From Erysipelotrichaceae bacterium (GTDB taxonomy: Bacteria > Bacillota_I > Bacilli_A > Erysipelotrichales > Erysipelotrichaceae), in assembly GCA_017539105.1 (NCBI GenBank), contig JAFYHQ010000040.1:1-64000 (forward strand): 64,000 bases of DNA, given 5' to 3'. Below are positions 47,387 through 56,566 of the stretch, in pieces. Position 1 is the stretch's first letter; the number at the start of each line of letters is the position of its first letter. Under the pieces are notes generated by a model, which did not search any database, had not been told where the DNA came from, and worked only from the letters and a program-made list of their open reading frames with translations. The position numbers and the translations under genes are program-made.

Positions 47387-47410
47387 TTTTGTTTCTCCTT
47401 TTTGGTAAAG

Positions 47411-47448
47411 AAACGCTGTCGCTGACATATAGCCAAACGACAGCGTTT
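47411..47448 (-). terminator. Intercistronic hairpin between IIC and IIA genes
   Basis: AAACGCTGTCG and CGACAGCGTTT form an 11-bp perfect stem with a 16-base loop; on the minus strand TTTCTTT follows. It lies 21 bases after the IIC stop and before the IIA ribosome site. It may partially terminate or protect the mRNA and so set the ratio of gene products. Confidence 0.55.
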
Positions 47449-47469
47449 TCAACAACTATAAGCTAATGA

Positions 47470-48705
47470 TTATTTTGCAGCTTCTTCTGCTTCTTCCGCA
47501 AGCTTGACCTTCTCGTATGCCTTGAAGAACGGATACCAGATCAGAGCCTGTAAAGCGAACTGGCAAAGAACGAATACGATACTCATCAGGTGACCTTCCG
47601 TAGAAATCCAGGTAGAGATTGGATACGGGCAGTACCACAGTTCGAACATGATGCGCGGAATCTTTGCGATCGGGATCCACTTCGTGAATGCCCAAGTTGT
47701 TAATGCAGCAACCGGACCCTGGATCCACATCGGGATCATCAGATATGGGTTCCAAGCAATCGCGCCGAAGACGACCGGTTCGTTGATGTTCAGGATACCA
47801 GGAGCCAGGCAGGCTTTGCCTAATGCGTTCAACTCTTTTGACTTAGAGAAGCACATCAGCAGAACCAGAGACAGCGTAGCACCGATACCACCGATCCACA
47901 TGTAGCAGGTGTACATCGTGGTTTCAGTGAATAAGGACAAGTTCTGAGCAGTAGCAGTACCGGCAGCAACCAGCGCAAGGTTCGCTTCCTGAGCCTGTCT
48001 CTTGACAGGGTCTGTAACAGGAGTCAGTACCCAGCCGGAAATACCCATGGAGTAGATGAAGCACTGGAAGAAAGTGACGAGCATCATACCAGGCAGCGTG
48101 TTGGCGATCAGAGCCAACGGAGAGAAGATCTTCTGAATCGTACCGGCGATATCCAGACCGACGATGTCGACCAGGACCCAACCCAATGCGACAACGATCA
48201 TGATCGGCAGCAAAGCGTCGAACCACTGACGTACGAAGTCAGGAATGACAGAATCTTCTTTGAAGAACGAGAACTTCGCGAACGCGCCGAAGATCAGTCC
48301 GGAAACGATACCGGCGATCATTGCGACGAACAGACCGGCTGCGCCATAGAGGCTCTGGCCCTGAGTCGCAGCACCTGAAGCGACGACTTCCGGTTCAACG
48401 AAGATCATGAACAGCAGTAAACCGGAAATACCGGCTAAGATACGCTGTTTTCTGTATCTCTTCTTTTCGCAATAGTTGAATGGGACTAAGAACGCAATCA
48501 TCAAGGAAATCTTGGACATCGTCCAGCCGAATGGTGTCCAGAAATCGCCTTTAAGAATTGCGAGACAGCAGAACAGCGAACCAGCCAGGATGAATGGCAG
48601 AATCTGTAAGATGGAGTCCTTGATGACAACGATCCAAGTCAGATTGGTAACTTTCTGCAGTTTTGGAGCAAACGAGTTCTCCAACCAGTTCATAAATGCT
48701 TTCAT
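47470..48705 (-). CDS. PTS lactose/cellobiose IIC component (sugar permease)
   Basis: 411 residues with about ten membrane segments. Matches IIC of the Lac/Chb type: NITWIVVIKDS-like N-terminus (here LTWIVVIKDSILQILPFILA), GATLSLVLLMC, and the NEPVVFGAI signature loop that contacts the sugar. AAAGGGG precedes ATG. Transports the beta-glucoside while IIB phosphorylates it. Confidence 0.94.
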   Translation of the reverse strand: MKAFMNWLENSFAPKLQKVTNLTWIVVIKDSILQILPFILAGSLFCCLAILKGDFWTPFGWTMSKISLMIAFLVPFNYCEKKRYRKQRILAGISGLLLFMIFVEPEVVASGAATQGQSLYGAAGLFVAMIAGIVSGLIFGAFAKFSFFKEDSVIPDFVRQWFDALLPIMIVVALGWVLVDIVGLDIAGTIQKIFSPLALIANTLPGMMLVTFFQCFIYSMGISGWVLTPVTDPVKRQAQEANLALVAAGTATAQNLSLFTETTMYTCYMWIGGIGATLSLVLLMCFSKSKELNALGKACLAPGILNINEPVVFGAIAWNPYLMIPMWIQGPVAALTTWAFTKWIPIAKIPRIMFELWYCPYPISTWISTEGHLMSIVFVLCQFALQALIWYPFFKAYEKVKLAEEAEEAAK

Positions 48706-48747
48706 GTAATTCCCCTTTCTCTTTGGAATACTCTTTATTTCAGAAGA

Positions 48748-49062
48748 TTACTCTTCAAATAAAGCTAACAGCTGATCAAGTGCTTTTTCGCCATTCAGAC
48801 GGGCGTAAGCATCTTTGTCAATGACAGCAACCTTTACCGGGTAGCCTTCACATCTCTCTTCCATTTCTTCCTGGAGATGAGCGAGATGCGGTCCGATCAG
48901 CAGGCAGTCGATTTCATCGACATAGTCTTCGACTGTCGCTTCGCTTCTTGCGTTGACCGTGATTTCCATGCCTCTGGCAGCAGCAGCCTTACGGATGTTG
49001 GCAGCCATGAAACCGGAAGAAGCTCCGGTACCGCAAACCAATAATACGTTATGTTTTGTCAT
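48748..49062 (-). CDS. PTS lactose/cellobiose IIB component
   Basis: 104 residues. Phosphorylated Cys10 in LLVCGTGASSGF with the P-loop that follows; typical length. ATAGGAGGT precedes ATG. Takes phosphate from IIA and passes it to the sugar bound to IIC. Second IIB of the operon. Confidence 0.93.
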   Translation of the reverse strand: MTKHNVLLVCGTGASSGFMAANIRKAAAARGMEITVNARSEATVEDYVDEIDCLLIGPHLAHLQEEMEERCEGYPVKVAVIDKDAYARLNGEKALDQLLALFEE

Positions 49063-49124
49063 TAGAATATACCTCCTATATTTGGATACATCTGTATTAT
49101 TTCATTTTCTGAATATTGTTTCCT

Positions 49125-49460
49125 CTACTGTTTTGCACTCTCATCGTGCAATTCCAGTTCCTTCAGCAGATGATCGATCGCCTTGTCTCCATCCAGCTTG
49201 CTGTAGTATTCCTTTTTCATCAGGATGACGGCACAGTTTTCGCTGTAACGGTTCTTCATGTCCTCATACCAGACGGATAGATGCGGACCGATCATGATCG
49301 CATCGACATCGTCGATGAAGTTGACGACTTCACTTTCGGATCTGGCTTTCACATCGAGTTCGATGTCTCTGCTTCTTGCAGCGACACGCATTTTTGCAGC
49401 CATGAAACTGGAAGAAGCTCCCGCTCCGCACACCAATAAAACACTTAGTTTTCTTTTCAT
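49125..49460 (-). CDS. PTS lactose/cellobiose IIB component (second copy)
   Basis: 111 residues. Cys11 in LLVCGAGASSSF is the phosphorylation site. Paralogue of the gene at 48748 and first gene of the operon. GAAGGC precedes ATG. Only one IIC and one IIA are present, so this IIB may serve another permease or act as a signal protein for the divergent regulator. Confidence 0.9.
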   Translation of the reverse strand: MKRKLSVLLVCGAGASSSFMAAKMRVAARSRDIELDVKARSESEVVNFIDDVDAIMIGPHLSVWYEDMKNRYSENCAVILMKKEYYSKLDGDKAIDHLLKELELHDESAKQ

Positions 49461-49540
49461 GCCTTCATTGTATTTTATCTGAATCGTTCTCTCATCTTGT
49501 CTTTTGCCCCTTGGGAGTGAAAAAACGGCGATCCTTCCCT

Positions 49541-49546
49541 TATAAT
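49541..49546 (+). promoter_or_regulatory. -10 box directly before the PRD regulator ATG (leaderless type)
   Basis: TATAAT at 49541-49546, then AAAAGT and ATG at 49553. The -35 is weak (TGAAAA). No ribosome site; the mRNA would start at about the ATG. Confidence 0.6.
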
Positions 49547-49552
49547 AAAAGT

Positions 49553-51457
49553 ATGAAGAAACAGCTCCTCCAGCTCATCCGGACCCTGAAACAGGCAGAT
49601 TCGCCGATGACCTCTTCGTCGTTGGCAAACCATTTGAATGTTTCGCCTCGTTCCGTAAAATCCTATATCCAGGAAATCAACCAGACGCTGCCTGATACGA
49701 TCCTTTCCTCACAGAAAGGCTATACGATCGATGTCACGAAAGCCGATGAGCTTCTTTCGGAATCCAAATCTGCCATTCCGCAGACTTCCGAAGAACGTGT
49801 CGCTTATATCATCAATAATCTCATCAAACGGGGAATGATCAATGCCTATGACCTATGCGATGAGATGTTTATCGCATATTCGACTATGAAAGCGGATCTG
49901 GTGGAAGTACGCAAGATTTTGAAGAAAGGCGATCTGCAACTGATCAACCAGAATGATACCCTGATGGTCACGGGTCTGGAAAAAAACAAACGGAAGCTAT
50001 TGAGTTCGCTTCTGTATTCGGAATCAAGAAACAATTTCGTCAACTATGAAAAGATGTCTTCCAGTTTTGAAGGCATCGATGTCATGTTCATAAAGAATAC
50101 GATACAGGAAGTATTCGAGAAGCATCATTATTTCATCAATGATTATTCTTTGGAGAATCTGATCCTGCATTCCGCAATCACGATCGACCGGATAAGAAAC
50201 GGCTATGCGACGACCGATACCGGAAAGGTTCCATCGATGCTTCGTTCGCATGAATATGAACTGGCACACGACATCATCGAACGTCTGGAAGAAAAATTCC
50301 AGCTGCGCTTCAATGAAATCGAGGTCGCAGAATTTACGATGCTGATCTTATCCAGGGCTTCCAATCTGGATTATGAAACGGTCACGGTCGATAACGTGCG
50401 TCAGTATGTAGGGGAAGAGATCTATCAGCTGGCAGATAAGATCGTTAAAGATTTCGGTGCCTACTTCTATATCGACCTGTCACAGCCAGAATTCTTTGTG
50501 CGTTTCTGCCTGCATATCAAGAACCTGCTTGTCCGTTCCAGCAGCGGTTATTTTTCTAAGAATCCACTGACTTCTACCATCAAACAGAACTGTCCGCTCA
50601 TCTATGATGCCGCCGTCAATTCTGCCCGTATCATTCAGGAAAAGACCGGAATCAATCTCAATGATGATGAGATCGCTTATATCGCGTTCCATATCGGTGG
50701 CGCTTTGGATCTGCAGAGTTCCTTAAGCAACAAGCTGACGGTAACCATCTTCTGTCCGGGTTACTATAACCTGAATAACCGGCTATCGGATGCGATCGGA
50801 AAACGTTTCTCTGATGACCTGATCATTGCGGACATTCTGACCCAGGAAGAGGATCTGGATAGGGTACAGAGCGATCTGATCATATCCACATTACCGACGG
50901 ATCGAAGGATCAGCGTTCCTTTTGTGGAAGTTTCTCCGATCATTAAAGAAGCCGATCTGGAACTGATCAAAAACAAGATTTCCGAGATTCGTAAAAACAA
51001 GAAGAAAGAAATCTTCCGTGAACACCTTTCCGCTTTGATCAAAGAAGAACTGTTTGAAGTATGCGATGTATCTTTCAGCAAAGAAGAGACCATCCATCAG
51101 ATGGCAGAAAAACTGAAGGAACTGGATTACGTAGGGGATGCCTTTGAAATGGATGTCCTGGAACGGGATTCCATTTCTTCCACAGCCTTCGATGCCTTCG
51201 CGATCCCTCATGCGATGAAGATGCACGAAAAGAAGACGGGCATCAATATCCGTATCTGTAAATCACAGATCGAATGGGACGAGAATGAAGTGAAACTGGT
51301 AATGATGCTGTGCTTCAACCGGAACGACCGCTATCTGTTTAATGAACTGTTTGAACCGATTAGCATGATCCTGATCGATCCGGATAATTTCAATGAAGTC
51401 CTCAAGGCAAAAACCGCACAGGAATTTATAAATATCCTGTCAGATAAAATATCATAA
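49553..51457 (+). CDS. PRD-containing transcriptional activator (LicR/MtlR type) of the PTS operon
   Basis: 634 residues. N-terminal HTH (TLKQADSPMTSSSLANHLNV...KSYIQEI), a second helical DNA-binding region, two PTS regulatory domains with paired His (for example ILHSAITIDRIRNGY and YIAFHIGGALDL), an IIB-like segment (TVTIFCPGYYNL) and a C-terminal IIA domain with His in AIPHAMKMHEKKTG. Phosphorylation by HPr and the PTS would set activity by sugar supply. Start: ATG at 49553; TTG at 49511 lies inside the promoter. No ribosome site is visible. Divergent from the first IIB gene. Confidence 0.92.
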   Translation: MKKQLLQLIRTLKQADSPMTSSSLANHLNVSPRSVKSYIQEINQTLPDTILSSQKGYTIDVTKADELLSESKSAIPQTSEERVAYIINNLIKRGMINAYDLCDEMFIAYSTMKADLVEVRKILKKGDLQLINQNDTLMVTGLEKNKRKLLSSLLYSESRNNFVNYEKMSSSFEGIDVMFIKNTIQEVFEKHHYFINDYSLENLILHSAITIDRIRNGYATTDTGKVPSMLRSHEYELAHDIIERLEEKFQLRFNEIEVAEFTMLILSRASNLDYETVTVDNVRQYVGEEIYQLADKIVKDFGAYFYIDLSQPEFFVRFCLHIKNLLVRSSSGYFSKNPLTSTIKQNCPLIYDAAVNSARIIQEKTGINLNDDEIAYIAFHIGGALDLQSSLSNKLTVTIFCPGYYNLNNRLSDAIGKRFSDDLIIADILTQEEDLDRVQSDLIISTLPTDRRISVPFVEVSPIIKEADLELIKNKISEIRKNKKKEIFREHLSALIKEELFEVCDVSFSKEETIHQMAEKLKELDYVGDAFEMDVLERDSISSTAFDAFAIPHAMKMHEKKTGINIRICKSQIEWDENEVKLVMMLCFNRNDRYLFNELFEPISMILIDPDNFNEVLKAKTAQEFINILSDKIS

Positions 51458-51483
51458 ACAAAAAACATCGACATCAAAGCACA

Positions 51484-51510
51484 ACAAAACCACCTTGACG
51501 GTGGTTTTGT
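51484..51510. terminator. Bidirectional terminator
   Basis: ACAAAACCACC-TTGAC-GGTGGTTTTGT, an 11-bp stem between the convergent regulator and PASTA lipoprotein genes. Confidence 0.85.
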
Positions 51511-51531
51511 GATTGTTGCTGTGATGCGATA

Positions 51532-53088
51532 TTACTCGATATTCGATGTGATACGGCAAACGATCTCGGCATCGATCGGTACGCTGACCGGATAGTCTTC
51601 CAGCAGTTCGCCGTTGATCGTGATCGATACCAGGATGCCGGGTTCAAGATCGCCATAGACGACCGGAACGATCTCATAGTTCATGAAACCTCTGCCAAAC
51701 AGATATCTGTGCATCTGGAAGCTTGCTTTCTCGTAATCGCCTTCTGCCGATACTTCATCGCGTACGGTCGCAAACGCTTCGATGATCGCATTCTCCATGA
51801 CAGCCGGTCCAAGAGAAACCTTGTATGCCGCTTTCGTACCTGCCTTCATCTCGCCATGATCGTTGGAAATGATCTTGCCCTTAGGAAGCAAAGACTGTTC
51901 CTCGGTTCTGGACTTGACCAGGATGCCGTTTGCCGCAAAGAAATTCAACAGTTCTTCTTCATCTTTTCCGGAAAAATCCGGTACCGTGATCGTCTTCTTT
52001 TCCGGACCCAGCGATACATAGTAAGTCACGCAGTCTCCGGTGGAATATTTGCCATAGTGGTAGGAAATGATCTTTCCTGCAGGAACCGTTTCCGAATAGC
52101 TCGTCTTGCGGTCTTCTTTCAGGGTCAGCACTTTCAGGTAATCCAGGAATGCGGATTCTTTCGCTCCCTCGTAGCCCTGGCTTACGACAGCCGGACCATA
52201 AGACAGTCCGTATTTGAATTCTTCGTTTTCGACATAGACGCCATTGCCATGAGATACGATATCTCCCTTATCGATGCTGGCAGAATAAGTATCTCTGCCG
52301 CTGATATGCTTCGGCGTCAGATGCAGGTTCTTGGCGATCTTGATGAATTCTTCTTCCGTCTTTCCTACATATTCGCTCGGATTGACTACGATCGCGTTGA
52401 TGCACACACCATAGTTGAATACTTCATCCTTTTCATAGACGCCGCTGCCATGCCATGCGATATTGCCAAACTTGACATCCGCATTGTATCTGTCTCTGTT
52501 TTCCTGATGATTCGGTTTCAGGCCAAGCTCTTTGGCTTTCTGTTCAAACTCTTCTACCGTCAGTCCGATGAAGTCTCCGAACTTAATCTCGATCGTCGTC
52601 TGTTCCGGAGCGGCAGGACCGGAGGAAAGATAGACCTTTACCGACGTGTCTTTCGTGACATGCGCTTCCGGTTCCATACGGATGACATGGTTCTTTTCGA
52701 TTTCATCGTTTTCTTCATAGATGAATTCCAGCGACTTCAGTCCTGTCGCTTCTTTCCATTCTTCGATATCGGCTTTGGTGACACCTTTGGTGATATAAGG
52801 AAGAGCGATCTCCGTAGAGTTTCCGTTGGATACTTTGAAATAGATGTCTTCCTTCAGTTTCTTGCCTGCCTTGACGGACTGTTCAAAGACGATGTCTTTT
52901 TCATATTCTCCGTTATCTTCATAGGTGATCTCGCAGGAATATTCATCAGGAATCGTCCCGCACCATTCATAGATATCCTGTACGCTGTGTCCGACAAATT
53001 CTTCAACAACCGTCGATGATGTTTCTTTCTCTTGCGAACAAGCGCTGATCATGAGCACAATCATGGATAATATCAGTACTTTTTTCAT
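51532..53088 (-). CDS. Lipoprotein with PASTA-like repeats
   Basis: 518 residues from ATG at 53088 (GGGGGG upstream); the longer frame to 53259 would run into the HAD gene's 3' end. Lipobox SACS near residue 17. At least five PASTA-like units can be seen, each with V/I-G-xT-xEE-x-x-x-A-x-x-L-x-L and a YGxxGP-like end (for example DFIGLTVEEFEQKAKELGLK and EYVGKTEEEFIKIAKNLHLT; PDFSGKDEEELLNFFAANGI). PASTA domains bind peptidoglycan fragments or sense the wall. No kinase domain is present, so this is a stand-alone wall-binding protein. Terminator follows. Confidence 0.82.
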   Translation of the reverse strand: MKKVLILSMIVLMISACSQEKETSSTVVEEFVGHSVQDIYEWCGTIPDEYSCEITYEDNGEYEKDIVFEQSVKAGKKLKEDIYFKVSNGNSTEIALPYITKGVTKADIEEWKEATGLKSLEFIYEENDEIEKNHVIRMEPEAHVTKDTSVKVYLSSGPAAPEQTTIEIKFGDFIGLTVEEFEQKAKELGLKPNHQENRDRYNADVKFGNIAWHGSGVYEKDEVFNYGVCINAIVVNPSEYVGKTEEEFIKIAKNLHLTPKHISGRDTYSASIDKGDIVSHGNGVYVENEEFKYGLSYGPAVVSQGYEGAKESAFLDYLKVLTLKEDRKTSYSETVPAGKIISYHYGKYSTGDCVTYYVSLGPEKKTITVPDFSGKDEEELLNFFAANGILVKSRTEEQSLLPKGKIISNDHGEMKAGTKAAYKVSLGPAVMENAIIEAFATVRDEVSAEGDYEKASFQMHRYLFGRGFMNYEIVPVVYGDLEPGILVSITINGELLEDYPVSVPIDAEIVCRITSNIE

Positions 53089-53155
53089 AACATAAACCCC
53101 CCACAACAATATTAAGGCAAAGAAATAAGGACTGCAATATATGAAAAACATCTGT

Positions 53156-53980
53156 TTATTCATGAAACAGATGTTGAAAGAAGAATTCACCCAGACCGTC
53201 ATGTTCGACATCCAGTTCCGTAATGTAGTCGGCAGCTTCTTTCGAAGCTTTGCAGCCATTCAACATGCATACGCCGATTCCTGCAGTCCGAATCATTTCC
53301 GTGTCATTATCCATATCGCCGCATGTCATGACTTTGTCTAAAGGAATATCCAATCTCTCGCAGATGATCCGTAATGCTTTGCCTTTATCGATCCCTGGTT
53401 TCATAAACTCCAAGGTGCTGGTAAATGTCTTGACATGCGTATAGTCGTCGCATGCGTGTTCATTGACGATCTTCATCAGTTCCTCTTCATGAGCTTCATC
53501 GTAGCGGATCTCCAGTTTGCAGGTTTCCGTATTCCGTATCGTTTCCCGATCAACCAGTACCACATTGGATTTATTGCGTTCCTGGGAAGCTTTCAGGAGC
53601 CAGTCCATCCGTTTTGCCAAAACACGGTCATATCCATTTTCATAAGTAATGACATTCACATCAAGATCCCAGAGATAGCTTAATAGATCATCGATTTCTT
53701 TTTTCTTTAACAGTTCGATTTCTTCCGTCTTGCGGTTGAAACGATCCCAGAACTGATTTCCATTGAAACCGATCACGATATCGCATTCCATATCCAAACC
53801 CCAGTCACGGAACTTGTTGATGAGACGGCTGTCGACCGGACGTCCGGAAGCGAGACCCAGCAAGATCCCTTCATCATGGATGCGTCGCAGCGCTTCATGC
53901 GTTTTCGGTTTCGGTTTCTCTCCTTTTTCTGTGATCGTGCCATCAATGTCGCAAACGACCAGTCTGATATCTTGATTCAT
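53156..53980 (-). CDS. HAD family hydrolase, Cof/YidA-like
   Basis: 274 residues. DxDGT as CDIDGTITEKG, TGR-equivalent LASGRPVDSR, and motif IV CGDMDNDTEMI; large C2 cap. Sugar-phosphate phosphatase by family. No ribosome site: TAAGAT (53988-53993) lies 7 bases before ATG with TGACTT 17 bases further, so this is another leaderless candidate. Ends 67 bases before the PASTA lipoprotein gene. Confidence 0.88.
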   Translation of the reverse strand: MNQDIRLVVCDIDGTITEKGEKPKPKTHEALRRIHDEGILLGLASGRPVDSRLINKFRDWGLDMECDIVIGFNGNQFWDRFNRKTEEIELLKKKEIDDLLSYLWDLDVNVITYENGYDRVLAKRMDWLLKASQERNKSNVVLVDRETIRNTETCKLEIRYDEAHEEELMKIVNEHACDDYTHVKTFTSTLEFMKPGIDKGKALRIICERLDIPLDKVMTCGDMDNDTEMIRTAGIGVCMLNGCKASKEAADYITELDVEHDGLGEFFFQHLFHE

Positions 53981-54113
53981 CTCTTCTATCTTACATGAAA
54001 GAGTAAAAAGAAGTCATGTTTTTGATCTGAAAAGAAGGATGTATGAACATAGATATCTGCATGATAGAATTGAGACATGAAGAAAAGCGGAATCATAACG
54101 AAAGGATACGGCG

Positions 54114-55418
54114 ATGTATTATAAACACATACTGTTTGGCTTGATCTGTCTGAGCCAGCTGTTCAGCATCATCAAGATCATCATTACCGATCGTCAGCAG
54201 CATCTTCCTTTACCGGAAGAAGGCAAAGAGATCTACAGTCCCGAGAAGTACCAGGAGTTCCTGAATTACGAACACGACTATCATCCCGTTACCGCGCTTA
54301 AGAAGATCGTCAGCCTGATCAGCGATGCGCTGATCCTTTATCTGCCTTTCTTTCTCTGGATGGAGAAACTGGGAGGAGGCAACGTATACAAGGAAACGAT
54401 CCTCACTACGGTCATTCTGGAAACATTCAATGCGATCGTGATGCTGCCGTTTTCCTATTATTCCACTTTCGTAATCGAAGAGAAGTACGGCAAAAACAAG
54501 ACGGATCAGAAACAGTTCTTCAAAGACCGGCTGCTGGAAATGATGTCGGAAATGGTCATATCACTGCCATTGCTGCTGTTGCTGATTTATATCATCGAAC
54601 ATTTATCCGCATGGACCCATGGTTTCGCGATATCCTATCGGCATTCGTTTCTCTTTGCGTTCCTGCTGGTTGCGGCAGTCGCTGCTGTTGTGTTTGCTTT
54701 ATCGATCATCGCTTATCTCATCCAACGGAAACAGTATCATTACCATGATCTGGAGGAAGGCGAACTGTTGGAGCAGATCAAAGGATTGCTGAAAGGATGC
54801 AAGAAAAAAGTGAGACGGATCGAAGTCTATGACGAATCCAGAAAATCGGTCGATAAGAATGCGTATATGCTGAAGATCCTGTGGTATCGGGCCATCGGCA
54901 TCGCAGATAACTTCCTGGCGGAGAATTCACGGAACGAGCTTCTGGGCGTGCTTGCGCATGAGGTAGGCCATCTGAAACACAAGAAAGATCTGCTGGACTA
55001 TCTTCTGTATCTTCCGCTGCTTCTGCTGGTACTGGGAATCGCGTTGCTGCTTCCGAATATGAATGCCATCCTTGCGATACTGTCGGAAATCATATCGGGA
55101 ATCAATACGCAGTTCAATCTTCATAGCCTGAATTATCATCTTCTTCTCATCTGTCTGGGGCATCTTTTAGAACCTCTCGCGCTTCTTATGAAACTCTTTG
55201 GCAACTATGTGTCGCGTCACAACGAGTATGAAGCGGACTTGAATGCCGTCAAAGAAGGCTATGGCGAGGAACTGATCGCGACCTTCACCAGAATGAGTAC
55301 CGATGAACTGGTCGATATCAATCCTGCCAGGATCATCGAGATACTGGATTATGATCATCCCGGAATGATCAACCGGATCAAGGCAATCAGAAAAGCGAAT
55401 CAAAAGAAAACCCCTTAA
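54114..55418 (+). CDS. M48 family zinc metallopeptidase (Ste24-like)
   Basis: 434 residues with about six membrane helices. Zn motif HEVGH at 282-286 and the third ligand Glu in NEYEAD (near 371), in the layout of CAAX prenyl protease 1/HtpX-like proteases. Acts in or at the membrane in quality control or processing of membrane proteins. AAAGGA precedes ATG. Ends in a terminator that overlaps the stop. Confidence 0.92.
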   Translation: MYYKHILFGLICLSQLFSIIKIIITDRQQHLPLPEEGKEIYSPEKYQEFLNYEHDYHPVTALKKIVSLISDALILYLPFFLWMEKLGGGNVYKETILTTVILETFNAIVMLPFSYYSTFVIEEKYGKNKTDQKQFFKDRLLEMMSEMVISLPLLLLLIYIIEHLSAWTHGFAISYRHSFLFAFLLVAAVAAVVFALSIIAYLIQRKQYHYHDLEEGELLEQIKGLLKGCKKKVRRIEVYDESRKSVDKNAYMLKILWYRAIGIADNFLAENSRNELLGVLAHEVGHLKHKKDLLDYLLYLPLLLLVLGIALLLPNMNAILAILSEIISGINTQFNLHSLNYHLLLICLGHLLEPLALLMKLFGNYVSRHNEYEADLNAVKEGYGEELIATFTRMSTDELVDINPARIIEILDYDHPGMINRIKAIRKANQKKTP

Positions 55419-55440
55419 TCTTCGATTAGGGGGTTCTTTT
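55407..55440. terminator. Terminator overlapping the protease stop codon
   Basis: AACCCC-TTAATC-TTC-GATTA-GGGGGTT hairpin with a T-rich tail on both strands, between convergent genes. Confidence 0.8.
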
Positions 55441-55460
55441 ATAGATATATGATTGTTAGA

Positions 55461-56468
55461 TCAGTTTCCGTAGTACTCTTTGTACCACTTCGCAAAGCGT
55501 TTCAAGCCTTCTTCCAGAGGCGTATCCGGCTTGAAGCCGTAATCCCTGATCAGTGCCGATACATCCGCATAAGTCGTGACTACATCACCTTTCTGCATTT
55601 CTGTCAGTTGAAGATGATCTTCCAATGCGTAATCTTCAGGAAGCAGTCCTTCCGATACCAGAGCGTCTTTCAGGATCTCTACGAAACGCATCAGATTTTC
55701 CGGATGGTTGTTTCCGATATTATAGATGCTGTAAGGGGCAAGCGGACCTTTTTCCAGTACCGCGATGATTCCTTCGACGACATCATCCACATAAGTGAAA
55801 TCACGTTCGCAATTGCCGTAATTGAATATTCTGATCTTCTCGCCATTCAGCAGTTTCCTTGTGAAAGAGAAATAAGCCATATCCGGGCGTCCGTAAGGGC
55901 CGTAGACCGTAAAGAAGCGAAGACCCGTCACGTTGATCCCATAGAGATGGCTGTAAGTGTACGCAAACAGTTCATCCGCCTTCTTGGTAGCCGCGTATAA
56001 CGAGACCGGCTGATCGACTTTATCTTCGGTAGAGAACGGGATCTTATCGCTGTTTCCATAAACGGAGCTGCTGGAAGCAAACACCAGGTGTTCGATCGGA
56101 TGGTTTCTGACAGCCTCAAGAAGATTGTAGAAGCCGAGAACGTTTGACTGAATGTACACATCCGGATTTTCCAGAGAATATCTGACGCCTGCCTGTGCCG
56201 CAAGATTCACGACCAGATCGAATCTGTTTTGCGCAAAGAGTTCTTCCATTTTTTCTTTGTCTGAGATATCCATGCGGATAAACGTGAAATCTTTGCCCAG
56301 ATCTTCCAGTTCTTTCAAACGGGCTTCTTTCAAAGAAACCTCGTAGTAATCATTCATATTATCGACACCGACGATCGTCGCATCGTGTTCCTTCAGAAGT
56401 TTCTTGCACAGATGATAAGCGATGAAACCGCAAGATCCGGTGACTAATATCTTTTTCTTATTCAACAT
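55461..56468 (-). CDS. UDP-glucuronate 4-epimerase (SDR family)
   Basis: 335 residues. NAD-binding TGSCGFIA (TGxxGxxA), a Ser/Tyr/Lys triad with SSSSVYG and YAATKK, and the long substrate end typical of GAE/LpsL-type epimerases. It would convert UDP-glucuronate to UDP-galacturonate, the product of the divergent dehydrogenase. I start at ATG 56468: TTGTAA-17-TATGAT ends 6 bases upstream, so the longer frame to 56492 lies inside the promoter. No ribosome site, so leaderless. UDP-glucose 4-epimerase is a possible alternative. Confidence 0.85.
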   Translation of the reverse strand: MLNKKKILVTGSCGFIAYHLCKKLLKEHDATIVGVDNMNDYYEVSLKEARLKELEDLGKDFTFIRMDISDKEKMEELFAQNRFDLVVNLAAQAGVRYSLENPDVYIQSNVLGFYNLLEAVRNHPIEHLVFASSSSVYGNSDKIPFSTEDKVDQPVSLYAATKKADELFAYTYSHLYGINVTGLRFFTVYGPYGRPDMAYFSFTRKLLNGEKIRIFNYGNCERDFTYVDDVVEGIIAVLEKGPLAPYSIYNIGNNHPENLMRFVEILKDALVSEGLLPEDYALEDHLQLTEMQKGDVVTTYADVSALIRDYGFKPDTPLEEGLKRFAKWYKEYYGN

Positions 56469-56474
56469 AACTCT

Positions 56475-56503
56475 ATCATACAACAAATTCATTTATGTTA
56501 CAA
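56475..56503 (-). promoter_or_regulatory. Leaderless promoter of the epimerase gene
   Basis: Minus strand TTGTAA (56498-56503), 17 bases, TATGAT (56475-56480), then 6 bases to ATG. The -35 hexamer is the complement of the plus-strand TTACAA and so is shared with the divergent promoter. Confidence 0.7.
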
Positions 56504-56527
56504 ATTAAAACAGAATTATATTATAAT
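56498..56527 (+). promoter_or_regulatory. Promoter of the HTH-dehydrogenase gene
   Basis: TTACAA (56498-56503), 18 bases, TATAAT (56522-56527). Transcription would start near 56534; the imperfect inverted repeat GTTGTTAC...AAGCAAC lies just after it, a candidate operator for the protein's own HTH domain. Confidence 0.65.
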
Positions 56528-56566
56528 AATAAGTGGTTGTTACTTTAAGCAACATGAGGTGTATCT

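Noticed and set aside
47430-47450. Catabolite-response (cre) element in TGAAAACGCTGTCG
   Set aside because: The word is the arm of the intercistronic hairpin, lies inside the operon and misses the final CA.
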